Assembly (NCBI GenBank): GCA_020426325.1
Contig: JAGQQG010000013.1
Span: 19,134-83,133, forward strand
Length of the DNA: 64,000 bases
Direction: 5' to 3'
Source: Planctomycetaceae bacterium
Lineage (GTDB): Bacteria > Planctomycetota > Planctomycetia > Planctomycetales > Planctomycetaceae
The position numbers were made by a program, and so were the translations under genes. The notes beneath the pieces are model-generated. The model worked only from the letters and a program-made list of their open reading frames with translations, made no database searches and had not been told where the DNA came from. Shown here one piece after another: positions 37,633-47,254 of this stretch; position 1 is the first letter of the stretch; each line of letters begins with the position of its first letter.

Positions 37633-40600
37633 TCAGCGACGTTTGCGTGTGCGTGATGTCGTACGACTTGAGGATGTTGATTTGGAAGGGGCTGCTGAAA
37701 TGACAGACGCGTATTTTGCTCGCCGTTTCTTGTCCTGTTGGACCGTCATCACGTAAATACCGACAGCAGTTCCAATCCCGAGTGCCAACAGCACAACGAT
37801 GAGTAGCATATTGCTGAACCCGCCGCTTTCGGTAGGGACTGTCTGAGCAGCTGAGTTGGGAGTGGATGCAGGAGCAGTGCTGACAACTGCGGGGGATCCG
37901 TCGACCGGTTGACCGCTCTCAACGATCGTGTTGCGACGGACCAGTGGGACGACCGTTTCCCCCGACTCGGCAAGAGTCTTCTGGTAAAGCTCGTCAAATC
38001 GCTTCCAGTCGGCTTCCGGAATATCGTTCGTGATGGCGACAAACCGTTGGATTCCGAACCGCGCCTCATCAAGGTGCTTGATCATGGCCTCGTTTGACGT
38101 CTGTTCGTCTGCCAACTCCAGCTGGCACAATGCCAGATGATATCGGGCATCAATGTGTTTCTGTGAGTATTCGGCAGTCGACTGGCCCATCTCGATCGCT
38201 CGCTGTAACCGCAGGGCGATTTGTGACCAGCCCCACATCGGACCCGCCTCCCCCTGTCCATTGATGGCGATTTGCAACTTCTCTTCAGCGTTGGCAGAAC
38301 CACTGGTCGCCCAGTGTTCGTAGAGCCGTGCTGCGTCCATTTGAGCGTCAATCGCATTTGACCGCTCTGCCAGCACCTGTTGCATGACCTCGTCAGCAGC
38401 TGGGTAGTTCCCCTGCTCGCGACGGCAGTTGACCAGACGCAGTTGCACGCCGATCAATTGACCGCCTGTCTCCACAAAACTGGGTTCAGCTGCTGCTCGC
38501 TTGAGGATCTCGTCGTAAGTATCAGCGGACCGGTTGAAGTAGGTTGTCGCCTTGTCGCGATCGTTGACAGAACCTTCCGCGAGACCGGTGTATGTCTCCG
38601 CGATCCAAAGCAAAGAATTGAACGTCTGTCCCTCCTTGCGATCGAAGAGATCACCGAGGAACGACTCAAATCCCGCCCGCACCTCGTTGAGCCGGGCTGT
38701 GTCGCCTGCTGCCTGAAGTTGTTCCAGTTCGCTATGCAATTCCTGCCCAAAGGCGACGTACACTTGTGTCAGCGCGCCGAGGTCACCGCCAGAACTCGCG
38801 ATGGCCTCAAGCTGTTCACGTGTCTGCCGAGCCCCTTCAAGGTCGCGGATGCCGATGTATGCACGAAGAAGCTGCTGATAGGCGAGGCTGGCAATCGGCT
38901 GACTCTGGACCGCGCCGGCTTTTGTGGGCCGGGGCTGTCCCTCTGGCACCGCGACGGCATCGATCACCGCGTGTGGAGAAACTGTGAGGAGTTCGATGGC
39001 TCCCTGCTTTTCGTCAGTCGTGTTGTAGATGCCCTGAGAATTCCGGATCTGCACGAGCGAGAGTTTTCCCAGGGCCAGATCATCGGGGGTCGCTGCATCC
39101 TCAGCAATCTGTTGTTGTCGCCGTTCGATTCCAACTGTGAGGTGTTGCTCGGCCTTCGCTTTCCATTCTGCCAGATGTTCGACCGGTGTCCGCTCGCTCT
39201 CCGGAAGTGCGGCCCGAGTGAGATAAGCGTTCCAGTAGGACTGGCCGGCACTCAACTGTGCGTCTGCATACTGTTTCGATGTCGGAGGAATTTGGTCATA
39301 CCACTCTGCAGCCTGTATCGGCTCATCGCTCTGCCGGAAGATGCGCGCGACTGCCAGACGGGCATCAATGGCCCGGTCGCTTTCCGGCCATGTCTCAGCG
39401 ATGAACTGTGCAGAGTTCATCAGCTGTTGCATCTCGAACTCGCGATTGTCCGCAGGGGCTTCCGAGAACATTCGATCGAAGGCCGCCAGAGCAATATAGG
39501 CCGACTCCAGGGCGACCTCAGGTGAAGACGACTGATACTTGCGCCCGACGTAATCCGCCACCACCCCTGCTTCGAGGTACTTGCCTTCGAGGAAGTAGGA
39601 ATAGGCCAGCCGAAACCGGGCGATATTTGTCTGTTCCGGGTCTGTCTGCGAGTCAGCCAGTTTCAGCGACAGATCGTACAACCGAGCCATCTCACTCGCA
39701 GTCGCCCTCAGTGTCAGCTGCAGTTCCTGTACCTTCGTCGCATCACCGGCGCTCTGGGCCTCCGCGATGTTGGCATTCAGCTGTTTGGTCTCCTCCAGCC
39801 GCTGATTCGCGTTGCTGAAGGCCGTCTCAAAATCTCTCGGTTCGCCCTCATCCTTGTTGAGAACAGCCATTAACTTTTGGACGAGCGCCGCCGCCGGTGC
39901 CTTCAGAGGCCCCGGGTATCTGGCAACAGCACGAGCGTTGTCCAGCGCCTCATTGAGTGTGTTCGTCTTCAAAGCTTCCGGCATTGAGCGGTCGGATTGA
40001 GCGATCGCCTCCTGAGCCTTCGCGAGTTCATACTGGATGCCGAGTCCGACCATGGTTCGCACGCGGTCTGGCGACTCGTTTCGCCAGTTGGTCGCCTCCT
40101 CGACCACGAGTTGATGATCGTTGCGACTCTCATCATTGAGGCAGATCAGGCGGAACCAGCGAACCTGATCCTGCAGGTTCTGCAACTGATCACCGGGGTG
40201 CTCCAGGATCTCGTTGTAGACGCCCAGGGCCTTGCGGATGTCCCCCTGTTCTTCAAAACACTTTCCTTGCCACATGCGTGCGTGCAGCCCGGCGATCTGA
40301 CTGCGATACTTCTGATGAATCGTCTCAAATTCAACAGCCGCCTGGTTCAGAAGTTCTGTCTGTTTGGCGGAATCCTCGTCATGGGTTTGAGCCTCTTCGT
40401 AGGTGCATCGAGCCAGATCGAGCTGGGCTTGCATAAACAGTCGCTCGGCCTCTGCCCGCTCGGCCTGCTTGTCCTTCTCTTCCTCAGGAATGAAGCCTTT
40501 CAGTTTCTCCCACGCTGCCTGATACCGGTCGTGTGCCTGCTGAAAGACGCTACGAGCCTGAGCAATCAAGGTGCGTGCTTGTTCCGGGCTGCCCGCATTG

Positions 40601-41016
40601 GACTGCCACATCGCGAGCTGCGCTTTGTTCAGCAGGATGCGTGCAGACTCCGTATTCGCCTGCGCCCGGAGCGGATGATCCGGAGACGTCTTGGCAAACT
40701 GCTCAAACAGGGCCTGTGCTTCGTCGAGTTGCCTTGAACGGGCATCTGCGTTCCTGATCGATCGCGAACTGTCGAGTAACGTGACTGCCCGCTCATACGG
40801 GATCACTTCTCGAACGTCGGCTGGCGTCCTGTCATTCTGCTCGATTTGATCGAGGTAGGTTTCCGCCAGATCATAAAACTGTCTCTCGCGGAGACCTCGC
40901 ACAAACTCCAGGTACGGCTCAGCTGCCGATGCGAAGGAGCACAAGCCGAAGGCAAGAAGAGATGCCGCGACCGTCAGAAAGCGGATCAAATGGCCTGGAA
41001 GCAATCTTGCCTGCAT
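37633..41016 (-). CDS. Large TPR protein with signal peptide and C-terminal membrane helix
   Basis: The 1127-residue protein begins with a signal peptide (FLTVAASLLAFGLCSFASA). Most of its length is helical repeats of the TPR/tol-pal-type (AETYLDQIEQNDRTP, GKCFEEQGDIRKALGVYNEIL, RFRLAYSYFLEGKYLEAGVVADYVG). A single hydrophobic helix occurs near residue 1065 (SNMLLIVVLLALGIGTAVGIYVM), followed by a basic Ser/Thr/Arg tail. So it is exported, with most of the chain outside and a short cytoplasmic tail. It is first in the TPR-TPR-hydratase row. A 381-codon open frame on the opposite strand inside it is an artefact of codon bias. Confidence 0.87.
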   Translation of the reverse strand: MQARLLPGHLIRFLTVAASLLAFGLCSFASAAEPYLEFVRGLRERQFYDLAETYLDQIEQNDRTPADVREVIPYERAVTLLDSSRSIRNADARSRQLDEAQALFEQFAKTSPDHPLRAQANTESARILLNKAQLAMWQSNAGSPEQARTLIAQARSVFQQAHDRYQAAWEKLKGFIPEEEKDKQAERAEAERLFMQAQLDLARCTYEEAQTHDEDSAKQTELLNQAAVEFETIHQKYRSQIAGLHARMWQGKCFEEQGDIRKALGVYNEILEHPGDQLQNLQDQVRWFRLICLNDESRNDHQLVVEEATNWRNESPDRVRTMVGLGIQYELAKAQEAIAQSDRSMPEALKTNTLNEALDNARAVARYPGPLKAPAAALVQKLMAVLNKDEGEPRDFETAFSNANQRLEETKQLNANIAEAQSAGDATKVQELQLTLRATASEMARLYDLSLKLADSQTDPEQTNIARFRLAYSYFLEGKYLEAGVVADYVGRKYQSSSPEVALESAYIALAAFDRMFSEAPADNREFEMQQLMNSAQFIAETWPESDRAIDARLAVARIFRQSDEPIQAAEWYDQIPPTSKQYADAQLSAGQSYWNAYLTRAALPESERTPVEHLAEWKAKAEQHLTVGIERRQQQIAEDAATPDDLALGKLSLVQIRNSQGIYNTTDEKQGAIELLTVSPHAVIDAVAVPEGQPRPTKAGAVQSQPIASLAYQQLLRAYIGIRDLEGARQTREQLEAIASSGGDLGALTQVYVAFGQELHSELEQLQAAGDTARLNEVRAGFESFLGDLFDRKEGQTFNSLLWIAETYTGLAEGSVNDRDKATTYFNRSADTYDEILKRAAAEPSFVETGGQLIGVQLRLVNCRREQGNYPAADEVMQQVLAERSNAIDAQMDAARLYEHWATSGSANAEEKLQIAINGQGEAGPMWGWSQIALRLQRAIEMGQSTAEYSQKHIDARYHLALCQLELADEQTSNEAMIKHLDEARFGIQRFVAITNDIPEADWKRFDELYQKTLAESGETVVPLVRRNTIVESGQPVDGSPAVVSTAPASTPNSAAQTVPTESGGFSNMLLIVVLLALGIGTAVGIYVMTVQQDKKRRAKYASVISAAPSKSTSSSRTTSRTRKRR

Positions 41017-41146
41017 TCGTCGTTCACCACCCTGAGTGCGGAGCGAGAGCTAATGTTTCTTCTTCCAGAATAGACCCGGCGAACCACACACGCAAGTAGC
41101 GCACTGCGGTCGAGATATCGCCATCAAGCAAGGATGTCACTTGGAT

Positions 41147-41240
41147 GGGTGGCATGGCGTCACGGCGATAGCCGGGTCGTCATGTTTGGAAGTCGCTGAA
41201 TACATGCTCACCCGACTATCGGCGTGAGAGCATGCCACCC
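41147..41240. repeat. Long imperfect inverted repeat (38-base arms)
   Basis: The arms 41147-41184 and 41203-41240 are complementary at about 30 of 38 positions. The outer ten pairs (GGGTGGCATG/CATGCCACCC) are perfect, and the loop is 18 bases. It lies between the starts and ends of two unrelated minus-strand genes and carries no gene. The form suggests a non-autonomous palindromic element. Confidence 0.75.
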
Positions 41241-41277
41241 TCCACGTCGATTCAGGTCAGACGATCAAGTAGGGATC

Positions 41278-42417
41278 TCACTCGGTTGGCTGCACTAGAT
41301 ATGTTGCAGTTGCCTCGGAGGGCTTGAGATGCGTGTCCATCCAGGCGTAGATGAGTGCCCGGGACTCATGTTCGACCGAGTGACCTCGGCCGTGCATGAA
41401 GAAGGCGAAGTTCGCCGGGACACCGACGATTTCATAGACGTCCATCACCTTCATCAGCATCAAGGCCCGCTGACGTTGGGTGAGAGGCGGACCATCGTTG
41501 AGTCCCGCCACATCCAGGTAGGCTCGCGGTGCCACGAGGGCCATGATCTCGTGGAAGTCGATCGGCGGTAACTCCCCTTTGAGCAGTCCGGGGCGCAGAT
41601 GTTTGAAGTAGACATACCAATGGTCTCGTGACCAGGCCTCGACGTTCGGGTTGTGTCGAAAGAACGAAGCGGCACAGTTCCCCGCAGCTGCTTTGATGCG
41701 GTCATCGTAAGCGGCCAGGAACATCGTGCCGTGTCCGCCCAGCGAATGTCCGAGTGCCCCGATCCGTTCACCATCGACCTCGTCCATCGACTGCAGGACA
41801 TCGACCGCAATGGAATGTTCAAACGTGAACTTTCCGACCGAGGTCCACTCCGGATGTTTCTGGTGAAAGCGACCCGTTTCGTAGGGGCCTTCCGGCGGGA
41901 CACGATGCCCCGCGACGAAATGATCAGGGGCAATCACGACATATCCGCGACGGCACAGGTGGTCGAGATAAGCCTTGTCAGGATTATCAATTAGCCCGGC
42001 TGCCCGCTCCTTGCCATGGTCATACGTGCCATGCAGGGCGACGACTGCGGGCAAGGGACCTTCTCGCTCGAGCGGCACGCCGAGGTAGGCATGGGCTCGT
42101 TCGTCGACTTCGACCGCATAGCTGATCAGCCGTCGCTCGTAGATGCCGTCGACCTCGACTGTTTCGTGCACCTGCAAATCCAGCGGAACCCTGTTCGGCT
42201 TCTGATCGTCACGCAGCAATTCGAGATACCGTCGTTTGAGCACTTCCCGATGCCGCTGCCAGTCTTCAACGGTCTCAACCCCCTCCAACAGGTCGTCCCA
42301 GGAAGACTCGATCACCGGCGCATCCGACCGCAGTCGAACCGGTTTGTCGGCGTGTATGGGCGAAACGACGAACCCGAAAAAGATCAGCAAAGAGTGACAG
42401 GCTTGTCGGTGAGTCAT
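41278..42417 (-). CDS. Secreted alpha/beta hydrolase
   Basis: The 379-residue protein has a signal peptide (HSLLIFFGFVVSPIHA). The hydrolase core shows the oxyanion region VVALHGTYDHG, nucleophile elbow GHSLGGHG (Ser near 230) and a C-terminal catalytic His in HGRGHSVEHE. It resembles the acetyl-xylan-esterase/dienelactone-hydrolase group. The ATG overlaps the aroB stop by 4 bp (ATGA), making it the last gene of a five-gene row. Its likely ester substrate may feed the sugar-type enzymes upstream, which is inference. Confidence 0.87.
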   Translation of the reverse strand: MTHRQACHSLLIFFGFVVSPIHADKPVRLRSDAPVIESSWDDLLEGVETVEDWQRHREVLKRRYLELLRDDQKPNRVPLDLQVHETVEVDGIYERRLISYAVEVDERAHAYLGVPLEREGPLPAVVALHGTYDHGKERAAGLIDNPDKAYLDHLCRRGYVVIAPDHFVAGHRVPPEGPYETGRFHQKHPEWTSVGKFTFEHSIAVDVLQSMDEVDGERIGALGHSLGGHGTMFLAAYDDRIKAAAGNCAASFFRHNPNVEAWSRDHWYVYFKHLRPGLLKGELPPIDFHEIMALVAPRAYLDVAGLNDGPPLTQRQRALMLMKVMDVYEIVGVPANFAFFMHGRGHSVEHESRALIYAWMDTHLKPSEATATYLVQPTE

Positions 42418-43532
42418 AGCAAGACTCTCACATCGTCTTCGGGAACATCATCGAACAGTTCAACATGTCCCAGCTTCGTGGGCAGAATGAAACGCAGTTT
42501 GCCACCGAGAGTCTTCTTGTCCAGACGCATCCGTCCGATGATGTCGTCAGCTGACCATGACGCGGTAGCCGGTCGTGCGGTCGGAAGACCGACAGCTCCG
42601 AGCAAACGAACCTGACGGTCCGTGATCGTCGCATCGATAAGGCCGCGACGTTCGGCCAGTCGCGACGCATCCACCATGCCGATTGCAACAGCCTCTCCAT
42701 GTAGCAGCTCACCGTACCCAGCGAGAGCCTCATAGGCATGAGCAAACGTGTGTCCGTAGTTCAGCACAGCCCGGAGGCCCGTGCGTTCGTACTCGTCCTG
42801 CTCGACCACATCCGCCTTGAGCTGACAACTGCGGGCAATCGCGTGTCTTAGGACTTCCGGGTCACGCTGATTCAAGCCGTCGACATGTTCCTCCAGATAG
42901 GCGAAGAACTCTGCATCGAGGATCACGCCATACTTCACGACCTCTGCCAGTCCTGAGCGATACTCCCGGTCCGGCAGCGTGCCAAGGACGTCCGTGTCGA
43001 TGAACACGCCGATCGGTTGGTGAAAAGCTCCGATAAGGTTCTTGGCCCGAGGATGGTTGATGCCCGTCTTGCCCCCGACTGAGCTGTCAACGTCGGCGAG
43101 CAGAGACGTCGGCACCTGCACAAACGGAACGCCTCGGGCGTATGTCGCTGCCAGAAAACCGGCCGCGTCACCCACGACTCCGCCCCCCACGGCGACCACG
43201 AGCGTCCGACGGTCCGCGTGAAGATCGACCAGACGATCGTACATCTCGGACATCACGCTCAGCGACTTTGACTGCTCGCCCGCTGCGATCACGATCAACT
43301 CGGTCGTCCAGCCATCAGTGGCTAACGAGTGCTGAACTGCCTCCGCATGCGGTCGGACATTCGTGTCGGTCACAATGGCCGCTTTGCGACCAGTATTTGG
43401 CCATCCGCCCAGTCGATCGCCCCACGATGCAACGTCATCTGCAATGGACGTCAATGCCCCACTCGCGATCACGATCTCATAACTGCGATCACCCAGATTG
43501 ACGTTGACGGTTGTGTGTTTGGAATGAGTCAC
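42414..43532 (-). CDS. aroB: 3-dehydroquinate synthase
   Basis: The 372-residue NAD- and metal-dependent enzyme converts DAHP to 3-dehydroquinate in the shikimate pathway. Motifs seen are VAVGGGVVGDAAGFLAATYARG, VPTSLLADVDSSVGGKTGINHP, GLAEVVKYGVI, and the metal ligands in NYGHTFAHAYEA and HGEAVAIGM. All match genuine AroB rather than the shorter-motif cyclase relatives, though sugar-phosphate cyclases such as valiolone synthases share the fold. It sits inside an operon of sugar-type enzymes, 21 bp after the TIM-barrel gene and overlapping the hydrolase. Confidence 0.93.
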   Translation of the reverse strand: MTHSKHTTVNVNLGDRSYEIVIASGALTSIADDVASWGDRLGGWPNTGRKAAIVTDTNVRPHAEAVQHSLATDGWTTELIVIAAGEQSKSLSVMSEMYDRLVDLHADRRTLVVAVGGGVVGDAAGFLAATYARGVPFVQVPTSLLADVDSSVGGKTGINHPRAKNLIGAFHQPIGVFIDTDVLGTLPDREYRSGLAEVVKYGVILDAEFFAYLEEHVDGLNQRDPEVLRHAIARSCQLKADVVEQDEYERTGLRAVLNYGHTFAHAYEALAGYGELLHGEAVAIGMVDASRLAERRGLIDATITDRQVRLLGAVGLPTARPATASWSADDIIGRMRLDKKTLGGKLRFILPTKLGHVELFDDVPEDDVRVLL

Positions 43533-43553
43533 AACTCTTGATCTTTCAAAACG

Positions 43554-44438
43554 CTACAGCGGCCAGTGTTCGGCGATCTTGTTCTTCAGGAAGACGACAC
43601 TCCCCTGCAATTGCTCGAACCCGTCGACGCCATCCTCGATACTGATCCAGCTGTCGAAACCGACGCTGGCCAACGTCGAGAAGATCGCGTCGTAGTCGTT
43701 CATCCCCTTACCGATCTCACCGTGGCTCAGCCGCTTCGCGTAACCAAGGCTGTCTTCCTCCTTGCGAAGATCCTCGATGGTGCCTTCCTTCAGATACCGG
43801 TCGCTGGCATGCATCGTGACGACTCGATCCTTGATGAGTTCGAGCAGTTCGAGAGGGTCTTCGCCTGCAAGGATGGTGTTGCTGGGGTCGTAATTCACAC
43901 CGAAGTTTGGGGCATCGATCTCTTTGACCAGGTCCGCAAACACGTCCATGTGCTGGGCGAACTCCGGGTACGTCCAGTAGTTGTCCTTATAATGGTTCTC
44001 AAGGATCAGCGTCACACCCCGCTCGGCCGCGTACGGAAGACACGCCTCGATCGACTCAGCTGCATACCGGATGCCTTCCTCTCGCGAGACTTCGGGGCGC
44101 CGTTGACCGGACAGCACGCGGCAGTAGGTCCCGCCCAGTTCGGCCGTCATGTCGATGTCTCGCTTCTCGTTGTCGATCTGTTGCTGGCGGAACTTCGGAT
44201 CCGGATGTGTGAAGTCAGGCGAGGCACACATCATGGGGATGGACATGCCATGATCCTCGGTCCGTTTGCGAAACTCGGGCCACCGAGACCTATCCTTGAG
44301 GTCGAGCAGCCCGGTGTAAAACTCCAGGCCTTCGACATCGAGCTGAGCAGCGAGATCGATCCACTCCACGAGACTCATCGAGCCGTCGATGCAGAGCTGA
44401 TCCAGATACGCCTTAGGAAAAACCGCGAGCTGGGGCAT
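43554..44438 (-). CDS. Sugar phosphate isomerase/epimerase (AP endonuclease 2-type TIM barrel)
   Basis: The 294-residue TIM barrel belongs to the xylose-isomerase-like family. Candidate metal ligands are the Glu in ILENHYKDN, the Asp in FGVNYDPSN and the His in VTMHASDRY. A final Glu lies in WISIEDGVDG. The reaction cannot be named. Relatives interconvert keto- and aldo-sugars or inosose compounds. The upstream side (44439-44460) has no clear ribosome site and includes a 16-base word shared with a tRNA spacer. It is the third gene of the five-gene operon. Confidence 0.9.
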   Translation of the reverse strand: MPQLAVFPKAYLDQLCIDGSMSLVEWIDLAAQLDVEGLEFYTGLLDLKDRSRWPEFRKRTEDHGMSIPMMCASPDFTHPDPKFRQQQIDNEKRDIDMTAELGGTYCRVLSGQRRPEVSREEGIRYAAESIEACLPYAAERGVTLILENHYKDNYWTYPEFAQHMDVFADLVKEIDAPNFGVNYDPSNTILAGEDPLELLELIKDRVVTMHASDRYLKEGTIEDLRKEEDSLGYAKRLSHGEIGKGMNDYDAIFSTLASVGFDSWISIEDGVDGFEQLQGSVVFLKNKIAEHWPL

Positions 44439-44511
44439 TGGACTTTGGTCAGTTGATGAGATGAATGGCTGAAGAGTAGTTCTCGATCGCCGCTTGCGGA
44501 TAAGCGAGCGA

Positions 44512-45534
44512 TCACGGTTTCAATACGGCCTTGGCGATCTCTCCGCTGTGCATGCTCTCAAAAGCTGTGTGCCAGTCTTCGAGTGGCCAGATTCCGCCGG
44601 TGATGCGAGTGACGTCGAATTGACCGTCAGCCATCAGGCAGAGCACGCGTTCCCACATCGGCCAGTTGTGACTAAAGCTTCCTTGCAGCCGGACATTGTT
44701 CTGGACGATTGGGTCGAGCGAGAAACCGAGCGGATCGCGGCCCCAGCCGACCTTTGTGATCCAGCCATTCGGACGCACGACATCGATCGCCAGCTTCAGC
44801 GTAGCAGAGATTCCCGCAGCATCGATCACGCCATCCGCACCGAGTCCATCGCGAGCCCTCGCCCAGTCCTGCACGCCCTCAACGAGAGCTTCGCAGCCGT
44901 ACTCCTCAGCAATGTTGAGCCGATTGCGGTCGCGTTCCAGGCCGACGACCGCGACCTGTGCTCCACACAGTTTTGCCATCGTTGCACACAACAGGCCGAT
45001 CGGTCCGGGCCCGATCACGATTACCCGGTCTCCCGGTCTGATGGACGAGTTCATCACCGTGGCGTTGTAGGCCACGCACGATGGCTCCGTCAGACACGCC
45101 TGCTCGAAAGGTAGCGACTCGGGAACGCGGTGCAGGCACCGCGCCGGCACACGCACCGTTGTTGTCATCGCTCCATCCACTCCGTAGCCGAACCCCTTGC
45201 GAGTCGGATCGAGGTTGTAGAGTCCTGCACGGCTCATCGGGTTCATTGAGTCGATGATGGCCGCCGTCTCGCTCACGACCCGGTCCCCCTCCTTCCAGCC
45301 GGTGACATGCGAGCCGAGTTCCGCGATGTGTCCGCCAAACTCATGACCCAGCGTCACCGGATAGTTCACCGGCCAGCTGTGATCAGCGGTCCATTGATGC
45401 AGGTCACTTCCGCAGACGCCGACGGCCGCGACTTCCAATAGCACATCATCGCTACCGATCTCCGGTCGCGGAATTTCACGCAGTTCAACGGAACCCTTCT
45501 CCGGGGCGAAATTGACGACAGCGGGCTGACTCAT
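44512..45534 (-). CDS. Zinc-dependent medium-chain dehydrogenase lacking the structural zinc site
   Basis: The 340-residue MDR-family dehydrogenase keeps catalytic zinc ligands Cys in GVCGSDLHQW and His-Glu in LGHEFGGH. The Rossmann loop VIVIGPGPIGLL and the following acidic residue (VGLERDR) suggest NAD preference. The loop that normally holds four structural-zinc cysteines reads SMNPMSRAGLYNLDP here, without any Cys. It resembles threonine/sorbitol-type dehydrogenases and probably oxidises a sugar or polyol. Its ATG overlaps the upstream decarboxylase gene by 4 bp. Confidence 0.9.
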   Translation of the reverse strand: MSQPAVVNFAPEKGSVELREIPRPEIGSDDVLLEVAAVGVCGSDLHQWTADHSWPVNYPVTLGHEFGGHIAELGSHVTGWKEGDRVVSETAAIIDSMNPMSRAGLYNLDPTRKGFGYGVDGAMTTTVRVPARCLHRVPESLPFEQACLTEPSCVAYNATVMNSSIRPGDRVIVIGPGPIGLLCATMAKLCGAQVAVVGLERDRNRLNIAEEYGCEALVEGVQDWARARDGLGADGVIDAAGISATLKLAIDVVRPNGWITKVGWGRDPLGFSLDPIVQNNVRLQGSFSHNWPMWERVLCLMADGQFDVTRITGGIWPLEDWHTAFESMHSGEIAKAVLKP

Positions 45535-46232
45535 GCGGGCTCTCCCTGTGCGTGCACGGCATCGCAGATCATCTTGAGAGACGCCTCCAGGTTGCCATCA
45601 GCCGTCTTGAATGCATCCGCATCGATTGTCAGGGGGGCACCGAGGACCACGAGCGGAGCACCATACTTGGGTGTCGCGATAGCCTGCTCAAGAGACAAGC
45701 CGCCGACCGCCTGCACCGGGATGTTGACCGCTGCCACGACCTCTCTCAACTGGTCGAGTGGACTCGGCATCCGCTCCCCTCGGGCGGCGATGCCACGACG
45801 TTCGTCATACCCAATGTGATGCACGATGAAGTCGCAACCGAGTTCTTCCAGCTCTTTTGCACCCTCAACCATGTCGGGACATCCCAGGTTGTCACCCATC
45901 ACCTTCACGCCAAAGTCCTTGCCGGCTTGAACGACACACTTGACGGTCTCCTCGTGAGCACGGGCCATCACCACGACGTGAGTTGCTCCGGCCTTGGCCA
46001 TCATCTCAGCTTCCAGGTATCCGCCGTCCATCGTCTTGAGGTCCGCAACGATCGGAGTGTCCGGGAAGGCTTCCCGCAACGCACGCACGCCATGCAGGCC
46101 TTCAGCGAGAATGAGCGGCGTGCCCGCTTCGAGCCAGTCGACCCCGGCCCGCATGGCAAGCTCCGCGGTCTCCAGGGCTTCATCAATGTAAGTCAGGTCG
46201 AGTGAAATCTGAACGATGGGACGCATCCGCAA
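45531..46232 (-). CDS. HPS/KGPDC-family protein (hexulose-phosphate synthase or keto-gulonate-phosphate decarboxylase)
   Basis: The 233-residue protein belongs to the OMP-decarboxylase suprafamily. VADLKTMDGG is the DxKxxD active-site motif, and IVHHIGYDERR, AVGGLS and APLVVLGAPLT mark the phosphate site. The family includes 3-hexulose-6-phosphate synthase (formaldehyde fixation) and 3-keto-L-gulonate-6-phosphate decarboxylase (ascorbate and pentose paths). No 6-phospho-3-hexuloisomerase gene is adjacent, so the second is at least as likely. It is the first gene of the operon. Two starts (M1 and M3) are possible. Confidence 0.88.
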   Translation of the reverse strand: MRMRPIVQISLDLTYIDEALETAELAMRAGVDWLEAGTPLILAEGLHGVRALREAFPDTPIVADLKTMDGGYLEAEMMAKAGATHVVVMARAHEETVKCVVQAGKDFGVKVMGDNLGCPDMVEGAKELEELGCDFIVHHIGYDERRGIAARGERMPSPLDQLREVVAAVNIPVQAVGGLSLEQAIATPKYGAPLVVLGAPLTIDADAFKTADGNLEASLKMICDAVHAQGEPA

Positions 46233-46339
46233 CGTGTCTCCAGTTGATCAAATGAGGGATGGCCGTTTCCAATCGCCATTCTACAGAGAATAGACCTCAC
46301 CTCAGGGAGACACAAGCGCCGCGAATCCACACCTACCGA

Positions 46340-47254
46340 TTAGTCCAGTCCCTCGGCCAATAGGCCCATACGGACGAGTTTGGAGCGACACTCGTCCCGT
46401 TCGCGGCAACGTTGGAGGTCGGCCCAGACGGGATCCTGCACGGTCAGGAAGGCAGCGTCGTCATAGGGGGGAGCCGTTCCCGTGTCGCGGCCATGGGCGG
46501 TCAAGCGTTCGATCACGCCGACGTCCAGCCGCGAGAGGAACATCGCTTCACGGCGATAATCATTGAAGGCTTCCCAGACGATCGGGAACAGCGGCTGCAC
46601 AATCTTTTCACCGATGGTGGTGGCGTACTGCCGGATCTCCCATTGAGCATGTTCATCCATACGGAGCGACAGGAAATGCAGAAGGTTGTGCAGATCGATC
46701 TTCCAATAGGCCTCAGTGTACGTACAAAGCGGCAAGTCCTTTCGTGCCTGCTCGCGTGCGACACCTGCATCGAGTCGTTCGACGTAAAGCTCGGCCGCCG
46801 CCTGCTGGAATCGTTCCTCGGCTGCTGTCAGCTTTTCACCTTCTTCGGTCGCAAGCATTTCACCGCTACCCTGCCGGTTAACAGCCGACTGTGATCGCCA
46901 CTCATTCGGAGGTGTTGTCTGTGCCGAGTCGATGGCCACGGAATATCGAGTGCTGTACTCATTGACATTGGCCGTTCGGTGACGAATCCACTGCCGCCAG
47001 CAGTCCATCGGGACACGGATCAACAGCTTGATTTCCGCCATCTCAAACGGAGTGGTATGCCGGTGCCGCAACAGATACCGGATCAGCGTCCGGTCGTCCG
47101 ACACTTTTTTGGTCCCCGCTCCATAACTCACACGTGCGGCCTGCACAACGGACGAGTCATCTCCCATACAATCAACGAGACACACGAATCCATCATCCAG
47201 CACATGGAATTTCTGCCAGCGAAGGTCGTCGATCCGGTCAGAGTTGTTTGTCAT
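46340..47254 (-). CDS. thyX: FAD-dependent thymidylate synthase
   Basis: The 304-residue flavoenzyme makes dTMP from dUMP with methylene-tetrahydrofolate as carbon donor and NADPH as reductant. The ThyX motif RHRTANVNEYS (RHRx7S) is intact near residues 92-102. TTPFEMAEIKL, QARKDLPLCTYTEAYWKIDLHN and HAQWEIRQYA are further family signatures. The length fits the longer ThyX type. It stands alone between the sugar operon and a divergent sulfatase gene. Confidence 0.97.
   Translation of the reverse strand: MTNNSDRIDDLRWQKFHVLDDGFVCLVDCMGDDSSVVQAARVSYGAGTKKVSDDRTLIRYLLRHRHTTPFEMAEIKLLIRVPMDCWRQWIRHRTANVNEYSTRYSVAIDSAQTTPPNEWRSQSAVNRQGSGEMLATEEGEKLTAAEERFQQAAAELYVERLDAGVAREQARKDLPLCTYTEAYWKIDLHNLLHFLSLRMDEHAQWEIRQYATTIGEKIVQPLFPIVWEAFNDYRREAMFLSRLDVGVIERLTAHGRDTGTAPPYDDAAFLTVQDPVWADLQRCRERDECRSKLVRMGLLAEGLD

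Noticed and set aside
38380..39525. A 381-codon open frame on the plus strand inside the large TPR gene
   Set aside because: It is antisense to a protein with a clear signal peptide and repeats, has no domain of its own and arises from codon bias.
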